In this document: in pieces, positions 34,439 through 47,619 of the stretch | How the letters are laid out: each line of letters begins with the position of its first letter | Numbering within the stretch: the first letter of the stretch is position 1 | Assembly (NCBI GenBank): GCA_026545225.1 | Contig: CM048847.1 | Coordinates: 9,914,501-9,978,500, forward strand | Length of the DNA: 64,000 nucleotides | Direction of reading: 5' to 3' | Origin: Cornus controversa | Lineage: Eukaryota > Streptophyta > Magnoliopsida > Cornales > Cornaceae | Program-made: the position numbers and the translations under genes | The notes under the pieces: generated by a model | Databases searched by the model: none | What the model was told of the DNA's origin: nothing | What the model saw: only the letters and a program-made list of their open reading frames with translations

Positions 34439-37400
34439 TGAAATACCCCCAAAAACATTTCGCACATAAGGTGACCAGTCACATACACAAAACCTAAGGG
34501 ATACTAACAACTGATAGCAACAAGCATTTACGACAAAAGATAGAATAAAATAAATTTTAAAGTTGAACAGAAAATCCCACTGAATTTAAATATAATCATT
34601 AAATAATTGAGTACGTGTCTGGTAATACAATTTGGAAGTCCTGTAACCCAAGGACCCCTTAACCAGAAAAAACAAAAGTTTGCAACCCTAAATTAAAACC
34701 AATAACCAAAGTCTCCATAAAGTTCATGGTTTGAGTTCTTGAAGACGAAGATAAATTCCTACCCTAAGACTGATTAGAAGAAATGTCTGCCACAACCAAC
34801 CCTAAAACTCTATCTTCGCGATGGAACCTGTTTGGGACTTGAAATATCAACAAAGTGGGTTAAACCCACGAGCAAGTCCTATCTACTACATCCCAATCAG
34901 AGAACCAATATACATACCCACAATATGAGGGTCACAAGAGGAATATATAGATATATCATACCAGTCCTCCTTTAACCAATTCATGTTTTCAAAACAACAA
35001 CCATCCTTTACAATGTTCTATCAACACCATTATCATGCCAAAAGTGAATACATTCTTTGGGTTCAAAAGAAAATAAAACATAAACATGTCTAATATCAAG
35101 TTTAAGCAATCCTGACATGCCACAATTTTATCCTTTGATACCTTAATAGGTATAGGTATAAACATACTGGTCATTCCCTATCTAGTTCATGTTTTCATAA
35201 ATAAAAATCATCTTATACATTGTCCCAACAAACCCTTATTATTCAACAATGAACACAGTCTTTAAGTACAGAATATAGTAACATATGCACATATTTTATC
35301 AAGTTAAAGCAATCCTGACATGCTCCTGACAATCCTACATGCCTCCTTAATTTGAGATACCTTAATAGGTATTGACAATCCTGACATGCCCGACAATCAT
35401 TACATGCATCCTTTAATTTCAGATATCTTAATAGATATTGGCAATCCTGACATGCTCGAAAATCCTTACATGCCTCCTTTAATTTTAGATACCTTAAAAG
35501 GTAATTGGCAATCCTAACATGCCTCGACAATCCTCACATGCCTCCCAAACCAACTTGTAACATGAATAAAAAAAAATGCACTAGACATAAGAATTTAAAT
35601 AATCGAATATCTAATCATCACAAAGAGATAACTCATTCCGAATTAAACTAAACCAAGTATATCATGGAAAATTATAACTTCAAGGACAGAATAGTTAAAA
35701 TAAAATAAAATAACAGAAACATCCATTATAGCAGCAAATACACAACCAAACCTCCAATGTATCCAAATCTTCGAGGGAGTTAAAGCCTAACTCGAATTTA
35801 GGTTCTCGGGCCTATTCTGCTTCTAAGAATCCTATTTAACCATTCTAGAATTTTCTAAAATTTTTGAAAATTTTAAAAAAATATTTTTCTAGTAAAAAGA
35901 AAATAAAACATAATTTGAGCCATGCTTTTACAACTGACACAACCACAAGAAAAACTAATTTTCACTTAAAATTTAAAACCCAGGTGTATTTCATCCCTAT
36001 AAAGTTACCTGAATATTTTTAGAATTTTTGAAAAATTTAAAATATTTTTTAAAATAAAAGAAGGTGAAAAACCTACTTTTTAGACACTTAAAAAATTAAT
36101 TGAACTAAAAGGGGATCTCATTTCGACATGAAAATTTAAACCCAAGTTCATTTAACATCTAGGAAGTTACAATAAAAATTTGAAAATTTTTGGAATTATA
36201 ACAGTATTTTCTAAAATAAAAGAAGGTTAACAAATCCAATTTTTAGACACTTTTAAAATCAATTTCACTACAAGGGGAGCTCATTTCGACATGAAAATTT
36301 AAACCCAAGTTCCTTTAACCTCCAAAAAGTTACAGTAAAAATTTGAAAAAATTTGGAATTATAAAAGTATTTTCTAAAATAAAAGAAGGTGAAAAACTCA
36401 ATTTTTAGACACTTTAAAAATCAAATGCACTGCAAGGGGAGCTCATTTCGACATGAAAATTTAAACCCAAGTTCCTTTAACCTGCTTGAAGTTGAATTAA
36501 AAATTTTGGAATTTCATGAAATATTTAAGTATTTTTTAAAAATGATGTTTTTAAAATTTCAACCCCCAACTTGCGCGCACTGTTCATGGGCGCAGACAAC
36601 GGCCACTTTTCGGCCTCTGTTCGACCCAAATTTTATACTAATTTTCTCCTCTCGTTGTAAGCTGTCTATTGGTACTAAAAGCCCCATAAAAAATGCCCCA
36701 AAACGAAAACCCCCAAATCACAACTTCTATGATTTTTCAACAAATTTTTAAAAAAATTAAATTTAAATTCCTCCATGATCCATTCCCAAATGTTCAAGGG
36801 TAAATTTAATCTAGTAGGAACCACTCAACAAACCCCAAATTGTTACAATAAACGTCCACAAATTTAAACTTAACATATCATTATATTCATCGTATATATG
36901 TATGCATGTATCTATATGTGTGTAAATAAATAATCAACATCAATCCTCAATTGCGAATTTAATTTCACAAACATCATAATTTTCACAGAAAAAAATTAGA
37001 TTTATAAAAATCAATTTTATACCAAAATGAAAGTTTTAAAAAAAAATGTAACAAACAATTTACACATTATAGGATTTAGTCTATGTATACAGATTCAAAG
37101 GGAATGAGAAGAATTAAACTTGCCTCTTCGATGATTCAAAACTCGTGTACACGATCGCTCCTTCTCTCCGTCCTCTCTTTCGTCTATACTCTGAGTTTCT
37201 GTGCGTAAGCTAATGGCAGAAACCCTAATCCCCTCTTTTCTTTTCTTTTATTATTATTTTTTTTCAGAAAACTAATTAACACTAAATAAAATTAAAAGGG
37301 AAAATTTATAAAACAAACCCTAGCCCATCAAAAATAAGTACACCTAGCCCAACTCAACCTAGATTCCTCCCTAATTTAATCGAAAATTAAAATAAAGAAA

Positions 37401-37581
37401 ACACAAAAATTCAGTCCAATTAAAATAAAATGAAATAAAATAAAAATAAAGTAAATTACATCACAATATTTAAAGAACTCAAAGAATTTAATCCAACCAA
37501 TAAAGCAATTCAATTTAACTAATAAAAGAAATAAAATATTTAAATTAAAATTAAAAGACCTCCAAAATTACGGGTATTACA
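34439..37581 (-). repeat. 3' LTR of the minus-strand chromovirus
   Basis: 3143 bp. It contains a 65-66-bp minisatellite (about 35330-35545) with units holding AATCCTGACATGCC and ATACCTTAATAGGTATT. Further repeats of the form TTTAGACACTTTAAAAATCA then CAAGGGGAGCTCATTTCGAC lie at about 36080-36460. A polypurine tract (minus strand TAGGAGGGAAGAA) abuts it at 37582-37594. Confidence 0.88.
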
Positions 37582-37806
37582 TTCTTCCCTCCTAAAAAGA
37601 GGAATTCCATCCTCAAAATTCACCCCAATACCTAAAATAAAAGGCTTTGGATATTTTGCCTTTATATCATCCTCCATTTTTCAAGTGGACTCCGCCTCAT
37701 TATGGTGGCTCCACTGAACACGAACTAACGGAATGGTCTTAGAATGAAGAACCTAGTCCTTATGATCAAGAATACAGTAAGGCTGCTCCACATATGTTGC
37801 ATTTGG

Positions 37807-39013
37807 CTACAACTCAATCTCTCCAACCACAATGTGATGGTAAGTATCCTCATCTCTAAGAAATTTTTGCAGCATAGAGATATGAAAGACATTGTGCACC
37901 CTGTGCATCATGTCTGGTAACACTAGTCTATATGTTATCACCCCAACCCTATCGGTAATCATAAAAAAAGACCTACAAAATGAGGTGCCAACTTCCATTT
38001 TCTCCCAAATCGCATCACTCCCTTCATGGGAGCAACTTTGAGTAATATCTGATCCCTCACCTTGAACTCTAATGCTCAAGTTCTTCATCAGCATAACTCT
38101 TCTGTCTACTCTGCGCAGTCCTCATATGGTCTCTAATAAGTGCAACTTTCTCAAAGGTGTCCTTAATGAATTCAGGACCCAATAATCTGTTCTCTCCAAC
38201 TTCTAACCAACAAACCGATAGTCTATATGGACGTCCGTACAGAGCCTCAAATGGTGTCATACCAATAGTCTTTTGATAAATATTGTTATAGGCAAACTCA
38301 ACTAGAGGCAAGTAACTCTCCCAATTACATTTGAAGTCAAGTACACAAGCTCGCAACATATCCTCCAAAATCGGATTAACCCTCTTAGTCTGACCATCGG
38401 TCTGAGGGTGATAGGTTGTACTGAGGTGCAAAGTTGTATTCATTGCCTGCTGAAAACTCTCCCAGAACCCTAAAACAAAACTCAGATTTTTATCCGATAT
38501 AATGGACAAAGGCACACTGTGAAGCTTCATTATTTCTGCAATGTAAAGTTTCATGTATTGCTCTGAGGTGTAACTCGAGTGAACTGGCAAGAAATGTGCT
38601 GATTACGTCAGCCTATCCACTATCACCCAAATAACATCATGATTTCGCTGTGAGGTGGAAAGTCCCACAATGAAATCCATAGAGATGCTTTCCCACCTCC
38701 ACTCAGATATAGGCAGTGGTTGCAAAGACCCCGGCGGTCTCTAGTGATCAATCTTGATCATCTGACAAGTGCTGCACTTAAAGACAAATATAGCTATGTC
38801 CCTCTTCATGCCTGCCCACCAAAACTACCGCTTCATGTTTTGGTACATTTTATCCCTTCCCGAGTGTACCAAAAATTGAGAACTGTGGGCCTCACCCATC
38901 ACGACCCTCCTCAAATCATTATTGTGAAAAACCACTAATCGCCCCTTGTACCTCAATCCTCCATCTCTACCCACTGTATAAAATGGTACCTCCCCAGATT
39001 TTAACTCGATCAC
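37807..39013 (-). mobile_element. Integrase region of the minus-strand chromovirus (broken)
   Basis: Reading leftwards, the zinc-binding part comes first (HSSQFLVHSGRDKMYQNMKR, near 38825-38900). Then come core motifs: SIISDKNLSF and [17 protein letters not shown] (38350-38510), and the tail VFHISMLQKFLRDEDTYHHI (about 37830-37890). Typical of Tekay-like chromoviruses. Several breaks. Confidence 0.82.
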
Positions 39014-39049
39014 CTTCTATATGCACTGCGGGTCAGTAAACTGTTCTAT

Positions 39050-39794
39050 AACTACCCTTCGTATGCTCGTAGGTGTAACTACCACACATGTTTCCAAAGG
39101 CATCAACTAAGGCATCAACACTGCTCAAGTTATTCTACTCTGCTTCGAATAGGGCAGATAAACTAGCATAGGGTCGGTGACTAAACGCATCAGCTACTAC
39201 ATTCGTTTTCCTTGGGTGGTACTGGATGAAAAAATGATAGTCTTTCACAAATTCCAATCACCTGCGTTGTCTCATATTCAGCTCCTTCTGTGAAAATAAA
39301 TATTGCAGACTCTTATGGTCATTGAATAATCTGAAGGTCTCACCCAAAAGGTAATGTCTCCAAATCCTCAAAGCAAAAACCACAGTTGCTAACTCCAGAT
39401 CATGCGTCGGGTAATTAAGCTCATAAGGCTTAAGCTTACGTGACGCATATGATATTAGCCTCTCCTCCTACATCAATACACATCCCAAACCCTATAATGA
39501 CGCATCGGTGAATACCAAATACTCAATGTCACTCTGATGAGTAGCTAGGACAGGTGCAATTATTAACCTGCTCTTCAACTTATCAAACGTTGCCTGACAA
39601 GAATCATCCCAAACGAAAGACACACCATTTTTAGTTAAATGGGTGAGAGGGCTACCAATCTTGGAGAAGCCCTGAATGAATTTACAACAATAACCAGCTA
39701 ACCCCAAAAAATTATAAATCTCTATGGGTGGGGTAGGTTGCCCCCACTCCAATACCACGGACACCTTGCCTAGATCAATAAAGATGTCTAGCAT
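39050..39794 (-). mobile_element. RT end and RNase H region of the minus-strand chromovirus (broken)
   Basis: NFLGLAGYCCKFIQGFSKIGSPLTHLTK (39640-39720) is the usual segment between polymerase and RNase H. RNase H follows from LVFTDASL (near 39500) down to about 39180. The part is recognisable but broken. Confidence 0.78.
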
Positions 39795-39991
39795 GATCCT
39801 CCTCTGACCTAGAAGTATGCCTGGTGCCTGAAGTTATGTAAATTACAAAGCCTATCTCATTACTCAGTGGTAGTCCTGGAATTTCCTAAAACACATCCTG
39901 AAAGTCTCGCACCATTGGAATGGGATCCGTAGAAACTATATTTCTTTCCAGAGACTCCTCACTAATAAAGAATAGGCGAGTTCTAGACCCT

Positions 39992-41100
39992 TCATTTGAT
40001 TACGGTATAACAACCAAATACACCTCCTGACCCGGTATAACAAAAAAGAATTGCCTGATCATAACAGTTGACATGGGCATGATAATGCGATAACCAATCC
40101 ATCCCGTGTATGACATCATATGAATTCATGTCTAGGACCAATAGGTCCGCCAAGAACCTGAGATTGCCAATGCCTATAGTGACTTGACTGCAGCGTTCTC
40201 GTAATACTGTACTAACTCCCAATGGTGTAGTTATAGTAAGTGGAGAACTACACGATTGAGTAAGTATACCTGATATTCTAATAAACGATTGCGACACAAA
40301 AGAATGAGATGTTCCAGTATCAAATAAAAACACGATTAAAGTTACCCTTTATTGAAACCCTACCCTCAATCGCCTGAGGAGCCTGCTCATCATATGGCAT
40401 GACGTTGTAGACCCTCCTATAGTGCATCTGGTAAACAGATTGCCCTACTATTTCCATTTTCTTTTCCACTATCTAACTAGCAGAGTATCTATCATTTCAT
40501 TTCTCCCCCTGTCCTTTTCTAAAATTCCTCCTTATTTGATAGTGCTTCAATACAGCATCAACCACCTGAGTATAAATGGAATAAGCTAGATTACTTACAA
40601 TAACCTATCGAGTAGGATAAATCAAACCATTCTCTAAACAGCTCGCCTTCTTTTCTTTAGTGTTCACCTCCTCAGGTGCAAAACAGATAAATTGTTTTAC
40701 TTTTGCTCATACCCTATGACTATTCTGCCCCTTTGTAGTAAGTCTAGGAACTCTCTCTTGTGAAAGAGTTTTGAATCCTTTCCAACTTTTAGGTTGTTCC
40801 ATTGGTAATGGAACATGCGCCATTTGCAGTAGCTATTGTGGTGGCTGCTGATTCTAAAGAGCAGTTGCCACTCCTGTAGCTACAGCCTAAGCGATCATGG
40901 CTGCCAAATCGAGAGAAAGTTGAACATTTCCATCTTGAACATTATCCTGACCTTAGTTGTGGTTCGCCTTCCTCCTTCTAGAGGGTGACATCTAAATAAG
41001 ACCCCAATAATAGACTAAAACATATGGAGTACTACGAGTCTTATACCTAGATTCTATTTATCAGAATACGCAACGCAGAAGATACCCTACGATGGACCCT
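39992..41100 (-). mobile_element. Protease and gag remnant of the minus-strand chromovirus
   Basis: The protease frame (39992-40333) has FDTGTSHSFVSQSF, with the catalytic Asp-Thr-Gly, and DVIHGMDWLSHYHAHVNC. Upstream to about 41000 only a short, Arg/Gln-rich gag-like remnant is seen. It starts near 40993 on the minus strand with MSPSRRRKANHN. Confidence 0.72.
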
Positions 41101-41129
41101 TAAAACCCGAAGACACTTGAACCTTGAAT

Positions 41130-41141
41130 GCTCTAATACCA
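41130..41141 (-). other. Primer binding site of the minus-strand chromovirus
   Basis: Minus-strand TGGTATTAGAGC, a tRNA-Met site with one difference, two bases from the 5' LTR. Confidence 0.8.
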
Positions 41142-41143
41142 AA

Positions 41144-44077
41144 TGAAATACCCCCAAAAATATTTCGCGCATGAGATGGCTAGTCTCATACACAAAACCT
41201 AAGGGATACTAACAACTGATAACAACAAGCATAGAGGACAAAAGATAGAATAAAATAAATTCTATAAGTTGAACAACAAATCCCACTGAATTGAAATATA
41301 ATCATTAAATAACTCTATACGTGTCTGGTAATACAATTTAGAAGTCCCGTAACCCAAGGACCCCTTAACAAGAGAGAACAAAAGTTTGCAACCCTAAATT
41401 AAAACCAATAACCAAAGTCTCCATAAAGTTCATGGCTTGAATTCTTAAAGATGAAGATAAATTCCTACCTTGAGACTGATGAGAAGAGATGTCTGCCATA
41501 ACCAACCTTAAAACTTTATCCTCACGGTGGAACCTGTTTGGGACTTGAAATATCAATAAAGTGGGTTAAACCCTCGAGCAAGTCCTATCTACTACATCCC
41601 AATCAGAAAACCAATATACATACCCACATTATGAGGGTCACAAGAGGAATATATAGATATATCATACCAGTCCTCCTTTAACCAATTCATGTTTTCAAAA
41701 TAACAGCTATCCTTTACAATGTTCTATCAACACCATTATCATGCCAAAAGTGAATACATTCTTTAGGTTCAAAAGAAAATAAAACATAAACATGTCTAAT
41801 ATCAAGTTTAAGCAATCCTGACATGTCATCATTTTATCCTTTGATACGTTAATAGGTATAGGTATAAACATACTGGTCGTTCCCTATCTAGTTCATGTTT
41901 TCATAAATAAAAATCATCTTATACATTGTCCCAACAAACCCTTATCATTCAACAATGAACACAGTCTTTAAGTACAGAATATAGTAACATATGCACAAAT
42001 TTTATCAAGTTAAAGTAATCCTTACATGCCTCATTAATTTGAGATACCTTAATAGGTATTGGCAATCCTGGCATGCCCTGCAATCCTTATATGACACCTT
42101 TAATTTTAGATACCTTAATAGGTATTGGCAATCCTGACATGCCCGACAATTCTTACATGCCTCCTTTAATTTTAGATACTTTAATAGGTATTGACAATTT
42201 TGACATACTCGGTAATCCTTATATGCCTCCTTTAATTTTAAATACCTTAATAGACATTGGCAATCCTGACATGCCTCAACAATCCTTATATGCCTCCCAA
42301 ACCGATTTGCAACATGAATAAAAAAAAATGCACAATTATTGAAAATGCACTAGACATAAGAATTTAAATAATCGGATATCCAATTATCACAAGGAGATAA
42401 CTCATTCCTAATTAAACTAAACCAAGTATATCATAGACAATTATAACTTCAAGGATAGAACAATTAAAATAAAATAAAATAACACAAACATCCATTATAG
42501 GAGCAAATACAAAACCAAGCCTCCAATGTATCCAAATCTTTGAGGAAGTCAAAGCCTAACTCGAATTCAGGTCCTCGGGGCTATTCTGCTTCTAAAAACC
42601 CTATTTAACCATTCTGAAATTTTCTGAAATTTTCGAGAATTTAAAAAAAATATTTTTCTAGTAAAAAGAAAATAAAACATAATTTGAGGCATACTTTTAC
42701 AATCGACACAACAACAAGAGAAACTCATTTTTACTTGAAATTTAAAACCCAGGTGTATTTCATCCCTACAAAGTTACCTGAATTTTTTTAGAATTTTCTA
42801 AAATTTTAAAATATTTTCTAAAATAAAAGAAAGTGAAAAACCTACTTTTTAGACACTTAAAAAATCAACTGAACTACAAGGGGACCTCATTTTGACATAA
42901 AAATTTAAACCCAAGTTTCTTTAACATCCAGGAAGTTACAATCAAAATTTGGGAATTTTTGGAATTATAACAGTAGTTTCTAAAATAAAAAGGTGAAAAA
43001 CCCCAATTTTTAGACACTTTTAAAATCAATTGCATTACAAGGGGAGCTCATTTCGACATGAACATTTAAACCCAAGTTCCTCTAACCTCCAGGAAGTTAC
43101 AGTAAAAATTTAGGAATTTTTGGAATTATAAAAGTATTTGCTAAAATAAAAGAAGGTAAAAAACTCAATTTTTAGACACTTTAAAAATCAATTGCACTAC
43201 AAGGGGAGCTCATTTCGATATAAAAATTTAAACTCAAGTTCCTTTAACCTCCATGAAGTTGAATTAAAAATTTGGAAATTTTATGAAATATTTAAGTATT
43301 TTTAAAAAATAATGTTTTTGAAATTTTAACCCCCAGCCTGCACTCACTGTTCATGGGCGCAGGTAGCCCCTTTTTGGCCACTTCTCGGCCTCCGTTCGAC
43401 CAAAATTTTATACTAATCTTCTTCTCTCGTAGTAAGCTATCTATTGGTATCAAAAGTCCCATAAAAAATGCCCCGAAACGAAAACCCCCAAATCACAACT
43501 TCTAGGGTTCTTCAACAAATTTTTAAAAAAATTAAATTTAAATTCCTCCATGATCCATTTCCAATTGTTCAAGGGTAAATTTAATCTAGCAAGAACCACT
43601 CAACAAACCCCAAATTACTACAATAAACGTCCACAAATTTAAACTTAACATATCATTATATTCATCGTATACATGTATGCATGTATCTATATGCGTGTAA
43701 ATAAATAATCAACACTAATCCTTAATTGCCAATTTAATTTCCCAAACATCATAATCCACAAAAAAGTTAGATTTATAAAAATCAATTTTATACCAAAATG
43801 AAAGATTTAAAAAAAATGGAACAACCAATTTACACATTACAGGATTTAGTCTATGTATACAGATTCAAAGGGAATGAGAAGAGTCGAACTTGCCTCTTCG
43901 ATGATTCAAAACCTGTCCACACGATCACTCCTTTTCTCCGTCCTCTCTTTCGTCTACACTCTGAGTTTCTGTGCGTAAGCTAACGACAGAAATCCTAATC
44001 CCCTCTTTTCTTTTCTTTTATTATTATTATTTTTTAGAAAACTAATTAAAACTAAAAAAAATTAAAAGAAAAAATTT
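41144..44077 (-). repeat. 5' LTR of the minus-strand chromovirus (homology ends at about 44077)
   Basis: Direct repeat of 34439-about 37290, with the same minisatellite at about 42015-42310, here about 4.5 copies. Confidence 0.85.
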
Positions 44078-44755
44078 GGAATTTTTGCTTAATTGCATGT
44101 TAATGAAATTTCTGTTTGATTAAACATGAATGTATTGTGTTAAATAGAGTTTCGTTTCTATTATATAGATTGATAGAAATTATGGTTTTGTTTTTGAAGA
44201 CATGTATTTATGTTGACCAAAATCTAGGATTTCATTTATGAAATTTATATGCAGTGAATTAATTCATGTTATATGTATTTACATTTAATTTCTGTGAACA
44301 ATGTGATATTCAGAATTTTTTTACGAATGTATTTTGATCCCCGAGAGTCATTCTCAATTAGAAACGACCCACTAAGCAAAACCCAGTAGCTTTAGCTAAT
44401 GAACTATGTCATTTTTTTGTCGAAAATTCTCGTCTAGGTTTCCAAAATTACATTTTTTCATCCGATAGAAAGACTACTGAATATTTTGGAAATTTTGTTC
44501 ATGAACCAAATGAATTCTGAATTGGCTAAAATTTAATATTTATTAGTTTTTAATTATTAGGTTTCTTATGTATTTTTTTTAGAATTTTTGGTGAAAGTTA
44601 ATTTTTTTCTTTTTTAGCAATTTCCTTGTGTTGTTAGTTTCCTTTTGTTTTTAGGTTTTCTTGTACTATTAGGAATATGGTTTATTTATAATAAATACAT
44701 ATGTTATGGAGATTAGATCATGCAACCCATTAAATTATCAAGTAGTCGTGAGCAG
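44078..44755 (+). repeat. AT-rich segment with a CRM-like LTR relic
   Basis: Mostly AT-rich and unassigned. Between about 44620 and 44745 the order of TTTCCTTGTG, TTTTTAGGTTTTCTTGTACT, ATTAGGAATATGG, ATAATAAATACATATG and ATTAAATTATCAA parallels the middle of the CRM-like LTRs at 510-615 and 6720-6825. Confidence 0.4.
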
Positions 44756-44759
44756 TTCA

Positions 44760-46629
44760 AATTATTTAAATATCCTTTTTTTAAAAAAAATTTTAAATCA
44801 TTTTTAAATTGAAAAAAAGAAGGAAAAAATATTTTTAAATTCCAAATTTTTTTTGAAAAATTTAAGTAATCTTTTAGGGACAGAATACATGGGTATTTAA
44901 TTTCAAGATGAAATGAGTTCCCCTTGTAGAATTAGTTCAAAATTGCATTTTTATCTTTTCTTTTGTTTTGGAAAATATTTTTAAATCACTGAAAATTCCA
45001 AAAAATTTCAGCAATATATTTTAAGACTTTTAAAAACAAATTTTGCATGGAAACCTAGGATTAGAGCTAGGTTTAGATACTTGATGCTTAAATTGATGTG
45101 TTGACTTTATTGTGGAGTTTTCTTTTAATTAATTGTTTAATTTTCTTTAATTGTTTCTTTGCTTGAGTAAATGTTCTTGATTAATTATATGGTGTTTAAA
45201 ACAGTTTATGGGAGTATGATAAACTCATTTACATTAATAGTATTTTGAATTTTTTTTATTTGTTTAAATTAATAAATAGGACGATAGGATTTACATGATA
45301 TTAATTAGCATGCTTTTATGTATGTTAGAATTTTATTTAAGTGTTAATTATCCAAGCGTATCAAGATCACCTAATACCAAATAAGGTATCTATACATTAT
45401 ATTTGGCATGTCAGGATTGTCAGGCATGTCAAGATCGCATAATATCTAATAAGGTATCTATACATTATATTCGGCATGTCAGGATTGCCAGGCGTGTCGG
45501 GATTGCCTAATACCTAATAAGGTATCTATATATTATATTTAGCATATTAGGATTGTCAGACGTGTCAGGATTGCCTAATACCTAATAAGGTATCTACACA
45601 TTATATTTGGCATGTCAGGATTGTCAGGCATGTCGGGATCATCTAATACTTAATAAGGTATCTTTATATTTTGTTCGTGCATGTCAGGATTGCCTAATAT
45701 CTAATAAAAAAATTTCTCGTTATATATTCGAGAATGTTAGGATTGCTTATGTGTAAACTTAAAACTAGTCTGCACTTGCATTGAGATAACTGATGGGTTA
45801 GTGTAATGTGTGGGACTGCTCTATTCTTGGGTCTTAGGGTTAATTGGGGATATATTTATGAGCTAGTAGGCTATATTTAATTGTATATAAATATAAATTT
45901 GGTGTTTTGGGAAATGATTATTGGTGGAGGCATGATAGGTTTGCCTAATACCTTGTAAAGCATTTGTAGAATATATAGAGGAAGGCTTGGTAGGATTGCC
46001 TAGAATCTAATTAGAAAACTTAGTGTGTTCAGGCATGTTATGATTGCCTGTGGTTTGAACTTAGAAATTTGTTCTACCTTTATTGTGATAATGGATGGGT
46101 TGGTTCAGAACATAGTTCTAGTTATTTCTAAGATAGGAGATTAAATTACTAAACAGTATAATTATATCTATATGTCTTTACTGTCCTCATATAGAGGCTA
46201 TGTTTGCCGATTCTCTGATTGGGTGGTAGTAGAGGGAACTTGCTTGCGGGTTTAACCCACTTTGTTAATATTTCAGGTCCCAGCCAGTTTCCACCTCAAG
46301 GTTAGAGTGTGGAGTCCGTAGAGCGTAGCGATCATCTATTCTTTACTAGACTTCAGTGTAGGGACTTAGATCTTTTCATAAAGTATTTACTTTTATGATT
46401 TTTAGTTAAGGGGACCTTGAGTTACGGGACTTTTAAGTTGTATCGTTCAGACTAGTACTATGTTATTTAACATTATTATTTATTTCAGTTAGACTTTCCT
46501 TTCAGCATTTATAATTCTTTTTGTTTTGTCATTGTATTCTATGCTTATTTGCTATCAGTTGTAGATATCCTTTATGCTTTATGTGTGAGACTGGCCATTT
46601 CATGCGTGAAATTTGTAGGGGGTATTTCA
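44760..46629 (+). repeat. Inverted (plus-strand) LTR fragment of the same chromovirus family
   Basis: It reads as the reverse complement of the LTRs at 34439 and 41144. It includes the AGTTCCCCTTGTAG block and a 68-bp minisatellite with GGCATGTCAGGATTGCC (45371-45710, about five copies). It ends GGGGGTATTTCA at 46629. No primer site follows, so it is a fragment or the relic of a solo LTR. The start is missing from view. Confidence 0.72.
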
Positions 46630-47132
46630 AGGGCTGTCTTTATACTTGTTTGGCTTTTGATCAACGAAATTTAGGTCCACCACATCTGATGCACTCAAGT
46701 GTCGGCCAGCTCATACATGATCATGTTTTCCCCTTTTTTTATTTTATTTCTCATCAATTATTCTTTTATTTCATCTTCATTTTATATGATACTTATATAT
46801 ATATATGTATGCATATGCATATGCATATGAGAGTCATACTCAACGTTGATCCTTCACTCTATTTTTCTTCCCAATTGAATCTGATATGTAAAGATAATGT
46901 GTATATCTTTACATAAAGCCCATTTCTCATTCCACTAACATAGTAAAATAAATTTCCTCAAAAATAAAGTTATATATATATATATATATATATATAGATC
47001 CATCACTAATATAATTTTATATATATATCTAGACATCTACCATATATATGATTACACATATATATATAAATAATTTAATCTAATGCCCATCAAATAAATT
47101 AAATGGCTGAAAGAAAATTTTGGGTTATTACA
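46630..47132 (-). repeat. Start of a minus-strand chromovirus LTR
   Basis: The segment ends in window orientation with GGGTTATTACA at 47132, followed by TTCTACCCTCC, a minus-strand polypurine tract. It therefore marks a minus-strand 3' LTR start (TGTAATAACCC). AT microsatellites lie at 46971-46995 and around 47000-47070. It may pair with the LTR end at 33512. Confidence 0.55.
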
Positions 47133-47619
47133 TTCTACCCTCCTTAAAAAGGAATTTTGCCCTCGAAATTGTGTCATCCACAATCTTTCATTTACCCATC
47201 ATACCCAACCCGTCAACTTAACAATCACTAAACTAGATGTGTTGTAAGAGAAGTGCTAATAGAAAAAAAATGTCTGGCCAGACCATTTCTCCTCATTAGT
47301 CCAACCCCAACAACAAGTCATTCTTTGGCCAGACCATTTCTCCTCATTAGTCCAACCCCAACAACAAGTCATTCTTGTCCATTTGGACCTTTACAAAAAC
47401 TACCACCATGTACACATGCAAGTACATACAATAATAAATCTACAATTACTTCATTGAAATCAAACAGGTTCTAAACACATCCGTCTATTAATCAAACTAT
47501 ACATTAATATTCAAAATAGAGAATACTAACTAGAACAATACAAAATATAACACAAAAATGTAACCAAAAAAAATACACATGTTTTACTCGAAGCTTTACA
47601 ATACATACATACATTCGCC
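47133..47619. other. Short retroelement interior remnant and spacer with a 51-bp duplication
   Basis: The first 40 bases (CCTCCTTAAAAAGG ... TTTGCCCTCGAAATT) look like the end of a minus-strand chromovirus interior. Beyond that nothing is recognisable except the exact duplication listed separately. Confidence 0.4.
47275..47376. repeat. Exact 51-bp tandem duplication
   Basis: TGGCCAGACCATTTCTCCTC and its continuation to CATTCTT occur twice without a difference (47275-47325 and 47326-47376), so the duplication is recent. Confidence 0.93.

Larger units (their letters stand above)
34439..44077 (-). mobile_element. Minus-strand Ty3/Gypsy chromovirus (Tekay-like), old and broken
   Basis: LTR copies at 34439-37581 and 41144-about 44077 differ by roughly 7-10% by eye. 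They enclose a short interior whose order on the minus strand is primer site, gag remnant, protease, RNase H, integrase. The 3' LTR is complete, TGTAATACCC to GGGTATTTCA on the minus strand. Homology of the other LTR stops about 290 bp before its expected end. No target duplication can be checked. The interior is heavily broken. Confidence 0.85.

Noticed and set aside
35243-35530. Minus-strand frame with repeated YLLRYLKLK-RACQDC blocks
   Set aside because: It is generated by the LTR minisatellite and differs between the two LTR copies.
47253-47474. Small frame with two copies of LARPFLLISPTPTTSHS
   Set aside because: It arises from the exact 51-bp duplication in non-coding DNA.
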